A stretch of DNA of 64,000 bases from Corynebacterium coyleae (GTDB taxonomy: Bacteria > Actinomycetota > Actinomycetes > Mycobacteriales > Mycobacteriaceae): assembly GCF_030408635.1 (NCBI RefSeq), contig NZ_CP047198.1, forward strand, positions 868,001 through 932,000, given 5' to 3'. Of the stretch, positions 51,222 through 61,797 are shown piece by piece. How positions within the stretch are numbered: the first letter of the stretch is position 1; every line of letters starts with the position of its first letter. The notes beneath the pieces are model-generated. The model was not told where the DNA came from. It was given only the letters and a program-made list of their open reading frames with translations, and made no database searches. The position numbers and the translations under genes were made by a program.

Positions 51222-51253
51222 AGCGGCCCTGTTCCGATTGGAACAGGGCCGCT
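51222..51253. terminator. bidirectional terminator
   Basis: AGCGGCCCTGTTCC (51222-51235) and GGAACAGGGCCGCT (51240-51253) form a perfect 14-bp stem with a GATT loop. ACTCTTTG follows on the plus strand and TTATTG on the minus strand. It separates the convergent BI-1-like and lipoprotein genes. Confidence 0.85.
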
Positions 51254-51287
51254 ACTCTTTGCGCCGATGAGAGGCGATTAGAGGCGA

Positions 51288-51797
51288 TTAGAGACGATCC
51301 GGGTTCACGGTCGCACCATCAACCGAGATGGTGGTGAACAGCAGATCGTTGTTCACAACTTGCGGAGCGCCAAGGACGACCTTGACGCCTTCCTCGCGGT
51401 TATTCGGGTCCAGGACAACACGGGTTGCGGTGCCCTCGGCCAGGTCCTCGGTCCAAGTGTCCCAGACGATGTCCTGCAGGAAATCGTTCTGGCTCTTGCA
51501 GTCGACCGTCAGCTGAGTCGGGCGCAGCAGGCCGGTCTCGCCACAGTTGTTGAAGGTTGGCAGCTCGTCCGCGGCGGCCTCGAGGGTCTCCGTCGCGGTC
51601 GCCTCGCTGGCCTCGACAACATTGGTCGCGGCGGTGGCGGAAGCACCAGCACCCTTGAGGGAGCTAGCGTCCTGGCTCGTCGCGGTGTCGACCTTCTTGT
51701 CAGACGGGTTCTCGTTCGGCGGGGTGCAGCCGGCGAGGGCGAGAGCAGCGATGGCAGCTACGCCAACCAGAGCTTTGCGGGAAGAGGTTGCAATCAC
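51288..51797 (-). CDS. small secreted lipoprotein
   Basis: A 169-residue lipoprotein. VIATSSRKALVGVAAIAALALAGC is the signal peptide with lipobox. After an Ala/Thr/Glu-rich spacer to about 85, a conserved-looking domain begins NNCGETGLLRPTQLTVDC, with a likely Cys-Cys pair, and continues NDFLQDIVWDTWTEDLAEGTA, a pattern common in small secreted actinobacterial proteins of unknown function. GTG at 51797 follows AAGGAT; the upstream open frame has no support. It lies 37 bp after greA on the same strand. Confidence 0.83.
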   Translation of the reverse strand: MIATSSRKALVGVAAIAALALAGCTPPNENPSDKKVDTATSQDASSLKGAGASATAATNVVEASEATATETLEAAADELPTFNNCGETGLLRPTQLTVDCKSQNDFLQDIVWDTWTEDLAEGTATRVVLDPNNREEGVKVVLGAPQVVNNDLLFTTISVDGATVNPDRL

Positions 51798-51834
51798 AGG
51801 ATGATCCTTCGCTATCGAAAAAGAACGGGTAAAA

Positions 51835-52356
51835 CTACTTTGCACGAGGCGTTGAAGCTTTAACTGAATCATACGGCTCAGCCTTGACGATCGTGACCGA
51901 AATCTCGCGACCATTCGGAGCCGTGTAGGTACGGGTCTCGCCCTCAGCGGCACCAACGACGGCGGCGCCCAGCGGGGACTGCTCGGAGTAGGTCTCCAAA
52001 TCAGCGTTGTCGGTCGACGCAGCGCGGGTACCGATGAGGAACGTCTCGCGGTCCTCCTTGTCGCCGTTGTAGTAGACGTGAACGACGGAACCGATGTGAG
52101 CGACACCTTCGACAATGCCGGTGCGCTCGGTGGTGGAGTTGGAGAGGATCTCAGAGATCTGCTTAATGCGAGCCTCTTCCTGATCCTGCTGCTCACGAGC
52201 TGCGTCGTAACCAGCGTTTTCCTTCAGGTCGCCTTCCTCGCGGCGCTCGTTGATCTCCGCGGCAATCACCGGACGGTTATCGATCAGCTGCTGGAGTTCG
52301 GCCTCCAGCTTGGCCTTCATTTCCGGGGTAATGTACTGCTGCTGGGGTTCAGCCAT
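51835..52356 (-). CDS. greA: transcription elongation factor GreA
   Basis: Rescues backtracked RNA polymerase by stimulating transcript cleavage. The 173-residue protein has the N-terminal coiled coil with the tip acidic pair (INERREEGDLKENAGYDAAREQQ) and the C-terminal FKBP-like domain (VVHVYYNGDKEDRETFLIG; SPLGAAVVGAAEGETRTY). It is in the conserved actinobacterial neighbourhood with a DUF4307 gene and mca. Confidence 0.96.
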   Translation of the reverse strand: MAEPQQQYITPEMKAKLEAELQQLIDNRPVIAAEINERREEGDLKENAGYDAAREQQDQEEARIKQISEILSNSTTERTGIVEGVAHIGSVVHVYYNGDKEDRETFLIGTRAASTDNADLETYSEQSPLGAAVVGAAEGETRTYTAPNGREISVTIVKAEPYDSVKASTPRAK

Positions 52357-52462
52357 AGGGGTAACACCCTTCCCTCATACGTAAAACGAGCCCGCAGGCT
52401 GCGGGCGAAACTGTGCAGATATACCGCAAAAGATTAGCACATGGTAGTGCGTGGCCCGTGTG

Positions 52463-52912
52463 CTAGCGGGCGTCGTAAAATTTGCTCTCCGGGTCCATGT
52501 AGAACGGCAGATTTTCGGAACAGCCGTAGATGCGGCCGGAAACGAGCGGTTCACGCAGCGGCAGGTCCACCGGGATGCGCTGGTGCTTCTCCCCGCCGGC
52601 GGGAAGGATGACCTCGCGGCGACCCACCTCAGCGTGGGAGTAATCCACCGCAGTGACGATACAATAGGACGGTACCGACGGGTCCTTGCGGGTCACGTCG
52701 ATCCAAAGGCGTCCGGTTGAGTCGTCGATATGTTCCTGCGAAATAAATTCAGCGGTGACGGGACGGTCCATCCTGTCGATGATCGTTCGGGCGCCGAAGA
52801 AGATGAACGCGATGGCGATGAGCACAGCGGCGACTGCGACCACTTTGCCGCTCACGCCGTCGCTCTTGCCGGAGCTATAGCGTTGCGACGGACGGCGCAC
52901 TGGAGTGGACAC
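52463..52912 (-). CDS. DUF4307 membrane protein
   Basis: A 149-residue protein with a basic N-terminus, one membrane helix (VVAVAAVLIAIAFIFFGAR) and an extracytoplasmic domain with two cysteines (SYCIVTAVDYSHAEVGRREV; GRIYGCSE). DUF4307 proteins accompany greA and mca in actinobacteria; the function is unknown. GTG at 52912 follows GAGGTTG and gives the expected short N-terminus. It is divergent from mca. Confidence 0.85.
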   Translation of the reverse strand: MSTPVRRPSQRYSSGKSDGVSGKVVAVAAVLIAIAFIFFGARTIIDRMDRPVTAEFISQEHIDDSTGRLWIDVTRKDPSVPSYCIVTAVDYSHAEVGRREVILPAGGEKHQRIPVDLPLREPLVSGRIYGCSENLPFYMDPESKFYDAR

Positions 52913-53014
52913 GGATGCAACCTCGCAATAACAAGGGGGATAGGGACTTAACTGGGATGGTACTAAGATGTTCCGAAGTTCTAACAACACCCCTACAAAA
53001 GTTGGAGAGTACGA

Positions 53015-53896
53015 GTGGCTGGTCTGCGTCTGATGGCGATCCACGCTCACCCGGACGATGAGTCCTCGAAGGGTGCGGCGACCATGGCGAAATACGCTGC
53101 CGAAGGGAACCGTGTGAAGGTGGTGACCTGTACCGACGGACGACGTGGGGACATTTTGAACCCTGCGATGGACCGCCCTGGGGTGCTCGAAAACATGACG
53201 GCCGTGCGCCACGAGGAGATGGCGCGTGCCGTCGAGGCGCTTGGTGTGGAACACGTTTGGCTGGGCTACGAAGACTCCGGCCTGCCCGAGGGGGACCCGC
53301 TGCCTCCGCTGCCGGAGGGGTCATTTGCGGTCCAGGACCCGGAAGAGGTTGCGGTGAAGATCGTGGAGGAGATCCGCGAGTTCAAACCGCACGTCATCAT
53401 TACCTACGACGAAAACGGTGGCTACCCGCACCCGGACCATCTCATGGTTCACGCGATTTCGATGATTGCGTGGGAGAAGGCGGGTGACGCCTCGTTTGCG
53501 CCAGAAGCCGGCGAGCCGTGGACACCGCTGAAGCTCTACTACACGCATGGTTTTATCCTCCAGCGCATGAAGCTGCTGCAAGAGGCGTTGTTCGAACGCG
53601 GTGAGAAGAGCCCCTACGAGCTTATGATCAAGCGCTGGGAGGAAGCCGAGGGGGATGTGTTTGACCGCGTGACCACCCAAGTGGAGTGCGCCGACTACTT
53701 TGGACAACGTGAGCAGGCGCTGACTGCTCACGCCACCCAGATCGATCCGGCAGGGGCGTTTTTGGCCAGCCCGGTGGCGGACCAGCAAAAGGTGTGGCCG
53801 ACGGAAGAATTCGAGCTCGCACGTACCCGGGTGGAGACCACCTTGCCTGAAGATGACTTGTTTGCCGGTATCGATGCCGGTGCTGAGGAGGAGTAG
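53015..53896 (+). CDS. mca: mycothiol S-conjugate amidase
   Basis: Hydrolyses mycothiol S-conjugates, releasing mercapturic acids for export, so it detoxifies electrophiles and antibiotics. The 293-residue protein has the zinc motif AIHAHPDDESSKG (His12, Asp15) and the third ligand in GGYPHPDHLMVH, with TCTDGRRGDILNP typical of the Mca/MshB group. Length and context (greA, DUF4307, uppS) favour Mca over MshB. The start is GTG at 53015 with TTGGAGAG upstream. Its TAG overlaps the next gene's GTG. Confidence 0.93.
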   Translation: MAGLRLMAIHAHPDDESSKGAATMAKYAAEGNRVKVVTCTDGRRGDILNPAMDRPGVLENMTAVRHEEMARAVEALGVEHVWLGYEDSGLPEGDPLPPLPEGSFAVQDPEEVAVKIVEEIREFKPHVIITYDENGGYPHPDHLMVHAISMIAWEKAGDASFAPEAGEPWTPLKLYYTHGFILQRMKLLQEALFERGEKSPYELMIKRWEEAEGDVFDRVTTQVECADYFGQREQALTAHATQIDPAGAFLASPVADQQKVWPTEEFELARTRVETTLPEDDLFAGIDAGAEEE

Positions 53897-54195
53897 TGTT
53901 CGCCAACTTCATCAACGCCGCCGCAACCGTTGATCTGGTCCTGGCGCAGTCGCCGGGGGAGACCCCGGCTGGTCCGGACTTTGGCAAGGCGTCGCCGATT
54001 GGGCTGCTGCTGCTTGTCTGCCTCGCGGTCGTTGTCTTGTCGATTGGGTATGCGTTTCACCGGCGTTTCTCCCGGTTCCGTCGTCGTCAAGCATTTGCTG
54101 AGGCGCATGGCATTGATCCTTTCGACGAGAAAGCTATCGACGAGGCCATGGCGAAGGCTGGCGTTGCCGACCAGCGTAAGAAGCGCACCTTTTAA
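53896..54195 (+). CDS. small membrane protein downstream of mca
   Basis: A 99-residue protein with a central helix (ASPIGLLLLVCLAVVVLSIGYAF) and a basic segment HRRFSRFRRRQAFAEAHGIDPFD, followed by a helical acidic-basic tail. The GTG start at 53896 overlaps the mca stop (TAGTG), so translation is coupled. Similar small membrane proteins follow mca in other actinobacteria; the function is unknown. The N-terminal 30 residues are mildly hydrophobic. Confidence 0.82.
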   Translation: MFANFINAAATVDLVLAQSPGETPAGPDFGKASPIGLLLLVCLAVVVLSIGYAFHRRFSRFRRRQAFAEAHGIDPFDEKAIDEAMAKAGVADQRKKRTF

Positions 54196-54215
54196 GCCCC
54201 GCTAGAATCAACGTT

Positions 54216-54995
54216 GTGTCTGTCCTCTCCAAACTGCGCTACCCGCTGTACCAGCTGTACGAAGCACGACTTAAGCGTGAGCTGCGTGGAAAGAAACGCC
54301 CGAAGCACATCGCCGTGATGGCTGACGGGAACCGTCGCTGGGCTCGCGAGTCGGGGTTTAAGGACATTTCCCACGGCCACAGGGTCGGCGGCGCGAAGAT
54401 TGGCGATTTGGTTCGCTGGTCTGCGGAAATGGATGTCGATGTTCTCACGATTTACCTGCTTTCCACCGAGAACCTTCAGCGCACCTCGGAGGAGGTGGAG
54501 CTGCTCTTCGACATCATCTCCGAAGTCATCGAGGACCTCGCCACCGAGGATTACACCTGCCGCGTGCGCTTGGTCGGCCAACTGGACCTGCTGCCGGACG
54601 ATGTGGCAGCACGCATGCGAGAAAGCGCCGCTACCACTACCGAGAAAGCCGGGCTGACCGTGAATATTGCGGTGGGCTATGGCGGGCGCCAGGAGATCGT
54701 GGACGCGGTGCGTGCGCTTATCGACGACACCGCAGCCGCCGGCGCAACCCCCGCCGAAATCAAAGAGGCGGTGACGGTCGAGTCCATCGCTGAACACCTC
54801 TACACCAAGGGCCAGCCCGACCCAGATCTGGTGATCCGCACCTCCGGTGAGCAGCGTCTTTCAGGATTCCTGCTGTGGCAGGCCGCGTACTCCGAAATCT
54901 GGTTCACGGATACGTACTGGCCGGCGTTTCGCAAGATCGACTTCCTGCGAGCACTGCGCGACTATTCGCAGCGCTCCCGCCGCTTTGGCAAATAA
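54216..54995 (+). CDS. uppS: (Z)-isoprenyl diphosphate synthase, short-chain UppS type
   Basis: A cis-prenyltransferase that elongates allylic diphosphates with IPP. The 259-residue protein has HIAVMADGNRRWARESG with the catalytic Asp, the middle block TIYLLSTENLQR, and the C-terminal RTSGEQRLSGFLLWQAAYSE. Actinobacteria usually have two such enzymes; the one next to mca corresponds to the Rv1086-like short-chain Z-farnesyl diphosphate synthase that supplies decaprenyl-phosphate synthesis. GTG start at 54216. It is convergent with coaA, 12 bp apart. Confidence 0.93.
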   Translation: MSVLSKLRYPLYQLYEARLKRELRGKKRPKHIAVMADGNRRWARESGFKDISHGHRVGGAKIGDLVRWSAEMDVDVLTIYLLSTENLQRTSEEVELLFDIISEVIEDLATEDYTCRVRLVGQLDLLPDDVAARMRESAATTTEKAGLTVNIAVGYGGRQEIVDAVRALIDDTAAAGATPAEIKEAVTVESIAEHLYTKGQPDPDLVIRTSGEQRLSGFLLWQAAYSEIWFTDTYWPAFRKIDFLRALRDYSQRSRRFGK

Positions 54996-55007
54996 AACCC
55001 TGGCGAA

Positions 55008-55931
55008 TTAGAGCTTGCGCATGCGGACGCGCTGAACGGTGTGGTCGTAATCCTTGCGCAGCACAAGCGATGCGCGCACCCGCGTGGGCAGAATGTTTTC
55101 CACCAGGTTTGGCAGGTTGATGGACTGCCAGATTTCGCGTGCGGCGTAGGTCGCCTGTGCGTCGTCAAGACCTGCGTAGTGAGCAAAGTGTGCGCCGGGC
55201 TCCTGGAAGGCGGTATCGCGCAGTTTGAGGAAGCGCTCGATGTACCAGTGCTCGATGTCGGAGGTCTTGGCATCGACATAGATGGAGAAGTCGAACAGGT
55301 CCGACACCATCAGCGTTGGGCCGGTCTGCAATACGTTGAGGCCCTCCAGAATCAAGATGTCTGGCTGGCGTACCTCGATGTACTCGTCCGGGAGAATGTC
55401 GTAGGCCTCGTGGGAGTAGATCGGAGCCTTGACAAGGGGCTGGCCCGATTTCACCTCGGTGACAAATCGCATGAGGTTGCGGCGGTCGTAAGACTCAGGG
55501 AAGCCCTTACGGGCCATCAAGCCGCGCTCTTTCAGAACTGCGGAGGGGTGCAGGAACCCGTCGGTGGTGATCAGGTCGACGCGGGGGTGGGAGTCCCAGC
55601 GCTGAAGTAGCACCTGCAGCACACGCGCGGTGGTTGATTTGCCTACTGCGACCGAGCCTGCAAGCCCGATGATGAACGGCACATGCCCCGGATCGCCGCC
55701 GATGAACGTTTCGGTGGCTTTGGTCAGTTTCTGGCGCGCTCGTACCTGCAGGTGGATCAGGCGCGACAGCGGTAGGTAAATGTCTTCGACCTCTTGCAGA
55801 TCGAGGCTCTCACCGATGCCTGCGAGTTTGGTGAGCTCATCTTCGGTGAGCACCTGTGGCATGGTGGCACGACGTTTGCGCCAGTCCTCGCGGTGAAAAT
55901 CGAGGTAAGGCGAAGAATCGACACGTGGCAT
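55008..55931 (-). CDS. coaA: pantothenate kinase (type I)
   Basis: Phosphorylates pantothenate, the first step of coenzyme A synthesis. The 307-residue protein has the Walker A motif [38 protein letters not shown], and [14 protein letters not shown]. Type I PanK is usually about 310 residues. It is divergent from glyA, with a 106-bp spacer that contains the glyA promoter region (TATACT near 55995). Confidence 0.96.
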   Translation of the reverse strand: MPRVDSSPYLDFHREDWRKRRATMPQVLTEDELTKLAGIGESLDLQEVEDIYLPLSRLIHLQVRARQKLTKATETFIGGDPGHVPFIIGLAGSVAVGKSTTARVLQVLLQRWDSHPRVDLITTDGFLHPSAVLKERGLMARKGFPESYDRRNLMRFVTEVKSGQPLVKAPIYSHEAYDILPDEYIEVRQPDILILEGLNVLQTGPTLMVSDLFDFSIYVDAKTSDIEHWYIERFLKLRDTAFQEPGAHFAHYAGLDDAQATYAAREIWQSINLPNLVENILPTRVRASLVLRKDYDHTVQRVRMRKL

Positions 55932-56037
55932 GGCCCTATTGTTTCACCTTGGATCCTGTGCATGGAATTCGACATAACACCCGGGTTGCTTACATATACT
56001 TCGAAGCGGTAACTACGACTGAACGAGAAAGGACCCG

Positions 56038-57332
<1,295 letters not shown>

Positions 57333-57336
<4 letters not shown>

Positions 57337-57719
57337 TCGTTCTGGCCGTCGGCGGCGCTTGCGGTGTCGACATTGTGCCCGCGCTGCTCTGCGAGAGTGG
57401 CGCGGGCTTTTTGTAGCCAGTCCGGTTGGTCGTCGAGAAGCGCGCGGATTTGCTCCGTGGTCATCGACTGCTCAACGCCGGCTGCTTTCAGCGCGGTCAC
57501 CGAGATGCCGAGCTTGCGTGCGACCTCGGTACGGGGGTGCGGGCCGTTGAGGCGCAGTTCTTGCAGCCAGGCGGGCGGGTTTTCCTGCAGTTCGCGCAGT
57601 TCGGCGTGGGTGATGGCGCCGTCCTGGAACTCCTGTGGGGTGGCGGGAAGGTAGATACCGAGTTTTTTCGCCGCGGTCATCGGCTTCATTGCGGTGCCGG
57701 ATGGGGTCTGTTCAGTCAT
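57333..57719 (-). CDS. DUF5997 protein
   Basis: A 128-residue basic protein. It begins [31 protein letters not shown], then [26 protein letters not shown] and a helix-turn-helix-like [16 protein letters not shown], matching DUF5997. The function is unknown; the repeated helical motif ([18 protein letters not shown]) suggests a small nucleic-acid or protein binder. No ribosome binding site precedes ATG 57719, so the transcript may be leaderless. It is divergent from the LysR-substrate-domain-like gene at 25 bp, a pairing also seen in relatives. Confidence 0.8.
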
Positions 57720-57744
57720 GCCCAAAACGGTAGCATTACCTGCC

Positions 57745-58365
57745 ATGCTCACCATCGCGTTCGTCACCGGTACTGAACCCGGCAAATGGTTCCGCCGCTA
57801 CGCCCAAATGTCGGGCGAGGACCCTGCGACATTGCCGTCGGATGATCCGTTTCCCCTCGTCGGCAAGGATGCGGACGCGGCGCTGGTCAGGCTTCCGGAC
57901 GAGCGGGTCACGGACGAATACCACGTGGTCCGGCTCTACGAGGAGGCCTGGGGCGTGGCCGTGCCAAAGGACTCCGTCTATGCGGAGGTGGGGGAGGTAG
58001 ATCGCGGGGATCTTGCGGAAGAGATTGTGAATTTCGAGTACGCAGAGCAGACGCTTATCGACGATCTGCGTACCGCCCTTTCCGTTGTCGCCGCAAACGT
58101 CGGCATCGCCTACGGGCCGTTGCCGTTGCTGAAGACGCTTGCGAAGAAGCAGATTAAGGCGCTGCCGATCGACCCGGGGGAGGGCGTTAATACCACGACG
58201 GTTGCGCTCGTGTGGCGGAAATCGGACGATTGTGACGCTATCCAGGACTTTGTTGGTATTACGAAGGGGAGAACTCCCAGGTCGTCGCGCAACACATCAC
58301 ACCCCCGATCGGGTGGGAAGAAGACTCGACGTTCGCGCGGCACCCATAATGGGCGACGCACCTAA
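57745..58365 (+). CDS. LysR-substrate-binding-domain-like protein
   Basis: A 206-residue protein beginning MLTIAFVTGTEPGKWFRRYA. Residues 1-165 look like a LysR-type ligand-binding domain (ADAALVRLPD; YEEAWGVAVPKDSVYAE; VAANVGIAYGPLPLLKTLAKK) without any N-terminal DNA-binding part. The C-terminal 35 residues are Arg/Lys/Ser-rich and probably disordered or nucleic-acid binding. It may work with the divergent DUF5997 protein, which has an HTH-like motif, as a split regulator; this is inference. Confidence 0.75.
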   Translation: MLTIAFVTGTEPGKWFRRYAQMSGEDPATLPSDDPFPLVGKDADAALVRLPDERVTDEYHVVRLYEEAWGVAVPKDSVYAEVGEVDRGDLAEEIVNFEYAEQTLIDDLRTALSVVAANVGIAYGPLPLLKTLAKKQIKALPIDPGEGVNTTTVALVWRKSDDCDAIQDFVGITKGRTPRSSRNTSHPRSGGKKTRRSRGTHNGRRT

Positions 58366-58390
58366 ATCAACACGAAAGGTATGACAAATT

Positions 58391-58999
58391 ATGTTTTCCC
58401 GTAAGATCGCTGCTTCCGCCGCTGCTGTAGCCCTGGCTGCTACCGGGTTAGTTGCGTGCTCTAACGACGACGACACCGCGGCAGAGACCGAGGTTGTGGA
58501 GACCACCGCTACTGAGACGAACGTAGAGACTGAGACTGCGGCTGCGAAGACGGAAACCGCTGACGCTTCCGCAACCGATTCCGCGGACTCCGCCGGCGCT
58601 GCGGGCGAGGGCGCCGAGGCGACCGAGGAGATTACAACCGCTGACGGTGGCACCGCAATGGTTCCGGCTGGCGTCGTTGCTGCCATGGATAAGTTTGCTG
58701 AGCCGTCCTGGGGCGAGCCGATGAAGGTTGAGCAGGTCGACGAAGGCTGGATCGTTACGTACGACCAGGAGCACTACGTCACCTGGAATGAGAACACCGG
58801 TGGCGCACCGACCTGGGGTCAGATTGCCAACGAGTGGATGACCGACGTCAACGTGGATAAGAAGCTGGGCTTCCCGCTGGCTCCGGAGGCTGCTAACCCG
58901 GACGAGTCCGGCTGGACCCAGGAGTTCGAGCGCGGCTCTATCAACTGGACCCGTGCTGGCGAAGGCGAGCCGTTCGCCGCGGTGATCACCGAGAAGTAA
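58391..58999 (+). CDS. LGFP-repeat lipoprotein
   Basis: A 202-residue secreted lipoprotein. The signal peptide MFSRKIAASAAAVALAATGL ends in the lipobox VAC. Residues 25-80 are a Thr/Glu/Ala-rich spacer. The rest contains an LGFP-type unit (DKKLGFPLAPEAANPDES, then WTQEFERGSINW), the cell-wall-associated repeat of mycolic-acid bacteria such as in the C-terminus of PS1/Cmt mycolyltransferases. A strong terminator follows. A ribosome binding site is not obvious (AAAGGT about 9 bases upstream). Confidence 0.87.
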   Translation: MFSRKIAASAAAVALAATGLVACSNDDDTAAETEVVETTATETNVETETAAAKTETADASATDSADSAGAAGEGAEATEEITTADGGTAMVPAGVVAAMDKFAEPSWGEPMKVEQVDEGWIVTYDQEHYVTWNENTGGAPTWGQIANEWMTDVNVDKKLGFPLAPEAANPDESGWTQEFERGSINWTRAGEGEPFAAVITEK

Positions 59000-59021
59000 A
59001 CCGCGCCCATGTAACGGCGTT

Positions 59022-59056
59022 CGGCCCGGCCCCATGTGAGGGGCCGGGCCGTTTTC
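59022..59056 (+). terminator. terminator of the LGFP lipoprotein gene
   Basis: CGGCCCGGCCCC (59022-59033) and GGGGCCGGGCCG (59040-59051) form a perfect 12-bp stem with an ATGTGA loop, followed by TTTTCGTTT. It lies 22 bp after the stop and also 10 bp beyond the convergent efflux gene's stop. Confidence 0.88.
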
Positions 59057-59065
59057 GTTTCCCGG

Positions 59066-60625
59066 TTAGCTCAAATCTTCCTTGAGTGGGTCTTCCTTGA
59101 CCGGCAGGAGTATCACGAACGCGATGATAGCCAGCGGCACCATGAGGAGGAACACGGGGGTAAGGCCGTCGTTGTAGCTCGACAGCACGACTTCCTTCAC
59201 CGGCTGGGGCAATTGCGCCACGCTGCTCGGGGTTAGCGAGTTCGCGGCACCCTCACCGAATTGCTTGCCTAGCGCAGCACCTTCTTCGCCGAGTTTCGCC
59301 AGAGCTTCCGGCAGGCGCTCCTCCAGCTTTTCGCGCATGTTGTGAATGAACAACGAGCCGGACAGGGAGGCGCCGATAGCGGAGCCGATCTGGCGGAAGA
59401 AGTTGTTCGTCGACGTTGCGGTGCCCACTTGGGCGAGTGGGAACGAGTTCTGCACGATGAGCACAAGAACCTGCATGACCAGACCAAGGCCGAAACCGAA
59501 GATGAACATGTAGATCCCGAGCACGGTCAGCGACGTGTCCACGCTCAGCCGAGAGAACAGGAACAGTCCCACGGTGGTAATGAGCATGCCGGACAGTGGG
59601 TACATCTTGTAGCGGCCGGTGCGAGAGATGATGAAGCCGACTGCCGTGCCGGTGCCGAGCATGCCGAGCACCATCGGCAGCATCATAAGGCCCGCGTCGG
59701 TCGGGGTCAGTTCGTGCACCATTTGCAAGTACGTCGGGAGGTAGGCGAGAGCACTGGTCATCCCGAGGCCAAGCACCGTGCCCGCCAGGGTGGTCAGCAC
59801 CATGTTGCGGTTGCGGAACAGCCCCATGGGGATCAGCGGGTTAGTCGCGCGCAGCTCGACAATCACGAACAGCACGGCAGCGATCACAGCGATAGCGCTG
59901 GTGGCGATGATGGTCGGGGAGGTCCAGTCGTACTGCGTGCCACCCCATGTGGTGGTGAGGATCAGCGACGTGGTGGCCACGATCATCAGCGTGGTACCGA
60001 TGTAGTCAAAGTTCATGCCCTTGGCGGATCCGCGGCGCAGCTTTAGCACCTTGGTGCATACCGTCATGGCGAGCAGGCCGAGCGGGATGTTCATCCAGAG
60101 CGCCCAACGCCAGCCGGGGCCGTCGGTAAACCAGCCGCCGAGGACCGGACCGAGCACCGAGGACACACCAAATACTGCGCCCATCACGCCCATGTACTTG
60201 CCGCGCTCGCGAGCAGGAACGACTTCCGCGATGATGGACTGCGAGTTCACCATCATGCCGCCCGCGCCGAGGCCTTGGATGGCGCGGCCGATGATGAGCA
60301 GCTCCATCGTGTTAGCAAAGCCGCCGATGGCGGAGCCGATCACGAACAGGCCGATGCCGGTGATGTAGAGCCACTTGCGGCCCAATACGTCGCCAAGTTT
60401 GCCGTTGATGGGCATCGCGATGGTCATCGTGACCAAGAACGAGGAGATGACCCAGCTCATGTGGTCCACGCCGCCGAGGTCACCAACAATGGTCGGCAGG
60501 GCCGTGGCGAAGATCATCTGGCCCAGCGAACTCATCAGCATGGTCAGCAGCAGGGCGGCGAACACGACGCCGCCGTTCGGGGGAGTGGCTTGAAGTGGGT
60601 GGCGTCCCGCGCGGTTGTCTACCAT
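59066..60625 (-). CDS. DHA2-family multidrug efflux MFS transporter
   Basis: A 519-residue proton-driven exporter with 14 hydrophobic segments. Motif A is [18 protein letters not shown], and [20 protein letters not shown] is motif C of drug antiporters. [20 protein letters not shown] late in the protein is typical of EmrB/QacA relatives. The last 90 residues include a polar loop ([19 protein letters not shown]). GTG/ATG start at 60625 overlaps the stop of the TetR gene by 7 bp, so the pump is the second gene of a TetR-controlled operon. Confidence 0.92.
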   Translation of the reverse strand: MVDNRAGRHPLQATPPNGGVVFAALLLTMLMSSLGQMIFATALPTIVGDLGGVDHMSWVISSFLVTMTIAMPINGKLGDVLGRKWLYITGIGLFVIGSAIGGFANTMELLIIGRAIQGLGAGGMMVNSQSIIAEVVPARERGKYMGVMGAVFGVSSVLGPVLGGWFTDGPGWRWALWMNIPLGLLAMTVCTKVLKLRRGSAKGMNFDYIGTTLMIVATTSLILTTTWGGTQYDWTSPTIIATSAIAVIAAVLFVIVELRATNPLIPMGLFRNRNMVLTTLAGTVLGLGMTSALAYLPTYLQMVHELTPTDAGLMMLPMVLGMLGTGTAVGFIISRTGRYKMYPLSGMLITTVGLFLFSRLSVDTSLTVLGIYMFIFGFGLGLVMQVLVLIVQNSFPLAQVGTATSTNNFFRQIGSAIGASLSGSLFIHNMREKLEERLPEALAKLGEEGAALGKQFGEGAANSLTPSSVAQLPQPVKEVVLSSYNDGLTPVFLLMVPLAIIAFVILLPVKEDPLKEDLS

Positions 60626-61227
60626 GTCATGTCCTTTGCGTAATTCGTGATGTCTTTGGCGTATTCGATGAGCAGCTCGATTGGGTCTCCTTCATCGGGC
60701 GGTGCCCAGAGGTACCTGGTCACGACCCCTTGAAATAGCACGACGATGAATAGTGCTTCCGCCTCCAGCGATCCCGAATGCTTGCGGTCCTGCGGGAAGG
60801 TTTCAAAGTGGGCGCGGAGGGCGCGACCAATTTCGGTGAGGAATCCGCGCTTTCGGGCGGCTTCGGCGTGCATCAAGCCCGGGTTGTTCTCCAACAATTG
60901 ACGACGACACTTCGCCGCCGGACCATCAAACGTGCCCGGCTCAACCACGACGGAGCGAATGACAAGCTCCAGCACGTTGTCGCTCTGGGTCGTGCGGATC
61001 GCGTCCAGCGCGTCCTCGTCGAGGGTGAACGGAAACGATCCCAAGATCGCCTCGTCCTTAGATTCCACATAGTTGAAGAAGGTTCGCCGGGAGATGCCTG
61101 CCTCGCGGCAGATGTCGTCGACGGTGACGTTGTCGTAGCCACGCTTGTCGACAAGCGCCGCCGCCTCGTTGCGGATGCGCTTTAGCGTCTCGCGGCGCTT
61201 CTGTTCCCGAATTCCTTCATTTTGCAC
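60619..61227 (-). CDS. TetR-family repressor of the efflux operon
   Basis: A 202-residue regulator. The N-terminal HTH is [20 protein letters not shown], then [21 protein letters not shown], the AcrR-type. GTG at 61227 ([13 protein letters not shown]) is preferred over TTG at 61236 because TAATAT lies eight bases upstream, the geometry of a leaderless start. A 30-bp palindrome covers that -10 and the start, so the protein probably represses itself and the pump gene that overlaps its stop. Confidence 0.9.
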   Translation of the reverse strand: MQNEGIREQKRRETLKRIRNEAAALVDKRGYDNVTVDDICREAGISRRTFFNYVESKDEAILGSFPFTLDEDALDAIRTTQSDNVLELVIRSVVVEPGTFDGPAAKCRRQLLENNPGLMHAEAARKRGFLTEIGRALRAHFETFPQDRKHSGSLEAEALFIVVLFQGVVTRYLWAPPDEGDPIELLIEYAKDITNYAKDMTW

Positions 61228-61252
61228 GGGGTGCAATATTACACCCGGTGCA
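61223..61252 (-). promoter_or_regulatory. TetR autoregulatory operator over the promoter
   Basis: TGCACGGGGTG (61223-61233) and CACCCGGTGCA (61242-61252) form an inverted repeat with one mismatch per arm and an 8-base spacer holding the minus-strand TAATAT -10 element. It overlaps the GTG start of the TetR gene. Size and placement fit a TetR operator. Confidence 0.8.
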
Positions 61253-61254
61253 TG

Positions 61255-61758
61255 TTAAGGCAAACCGGCGGAGAGTTCCCCTTCTACCAGCGCTTTTTCG
61301 CCTTCAAAGTACGTCAGTTTCACAATCCCGGGCTCTTGCTTTTCGACGACCCACCGCCCCGAACCATCCCCACACGGCTTCGTCAACGGCACCGACGCAC
61401 CGTCCTCACCGATCAGTGCGGTGCATCCGGTCAACGGATACGTCACCGACGCGGTCCCACCACCGAAGGTTGCCACCGCTGGCCAGGCCTTCACTTTCGC
61501 GTTGTCCTCCAGGCTGTTCAGGGTGCCGGTGTAGGTGCCGGTGGGGGAGGTGGAGTCGTCGTCACGCAACTGCGGTTGTGCCGTCACCGTGACGGTTTCG
61601 GGCACCTCGTTGGTCGGCTCCGGCTTCGGGTTGGCGTACCAATAGGCCGCCGCGAGCGCGACGCCGATCACGGCGACAATCAGCGCAAGCACACCACCGA
61701 CGACCCACGGCTTGTTCGGGCCACCGGCAGTGCGAAGCTCGGAGAAAGAATCAGGCAT
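61255..61758 (-). CDS. membrane-anchored protein of unknown function
   Basis: A 167-residue protein with a short polar N-terminus (MPDSFSELRTAGGPNKP), one helix (WVVGGVLALIVAVIGVALAAAYW), a Pro/Thr/Glu linker, and an outside beta-rich domain (SPTGTYTGTLNSLEDNAKV; VTYPLTGCTALIG; KPCGDGSGRW) with two cysteines. The ATG follows the T-run of the fumC terminator by one base, and the only purine-rich sequence at a suitable distance is the GGGGG in that terminator stem. It is on the same strand as fumC and the TetR gene; the latter has its own promoter. Confidence 0.75.
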   Translation of the reverse strand: MPDSFSELRTAGGPNKPWVVGGVLALIVAVIGVALAAAYWYANPKPEPTNEVPETVTVTAQPQLRDDDSTSPTGTYTGTLNSLEDNAKVKAWPAVATFGGGTASVTYPLTGCTALIGEDGASVPLTKPCGDGSGRWVVEKQEPGIVKLTYFEGEKALVEGELSAGLP

Positions 61759-61764
61759 GAAAAA

Positions 61765-61797
61765 GCCCCCAGCATGTTGAAGTGAAGTGCTGGGGGC
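61765..61797 (-). terminator. terminator of fumC abutting the next start codon
   Basis: On the minus strand the stem arms are GCCCCCAGCA and TGCTGGGGGC (plus-strand positions 61788-61797 and 61765-61774) with a 13-base loop, followed by TTTTTC and then the ATG of the next gene. It is 27 bp after the fumC stop. Confidence 0.85.
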
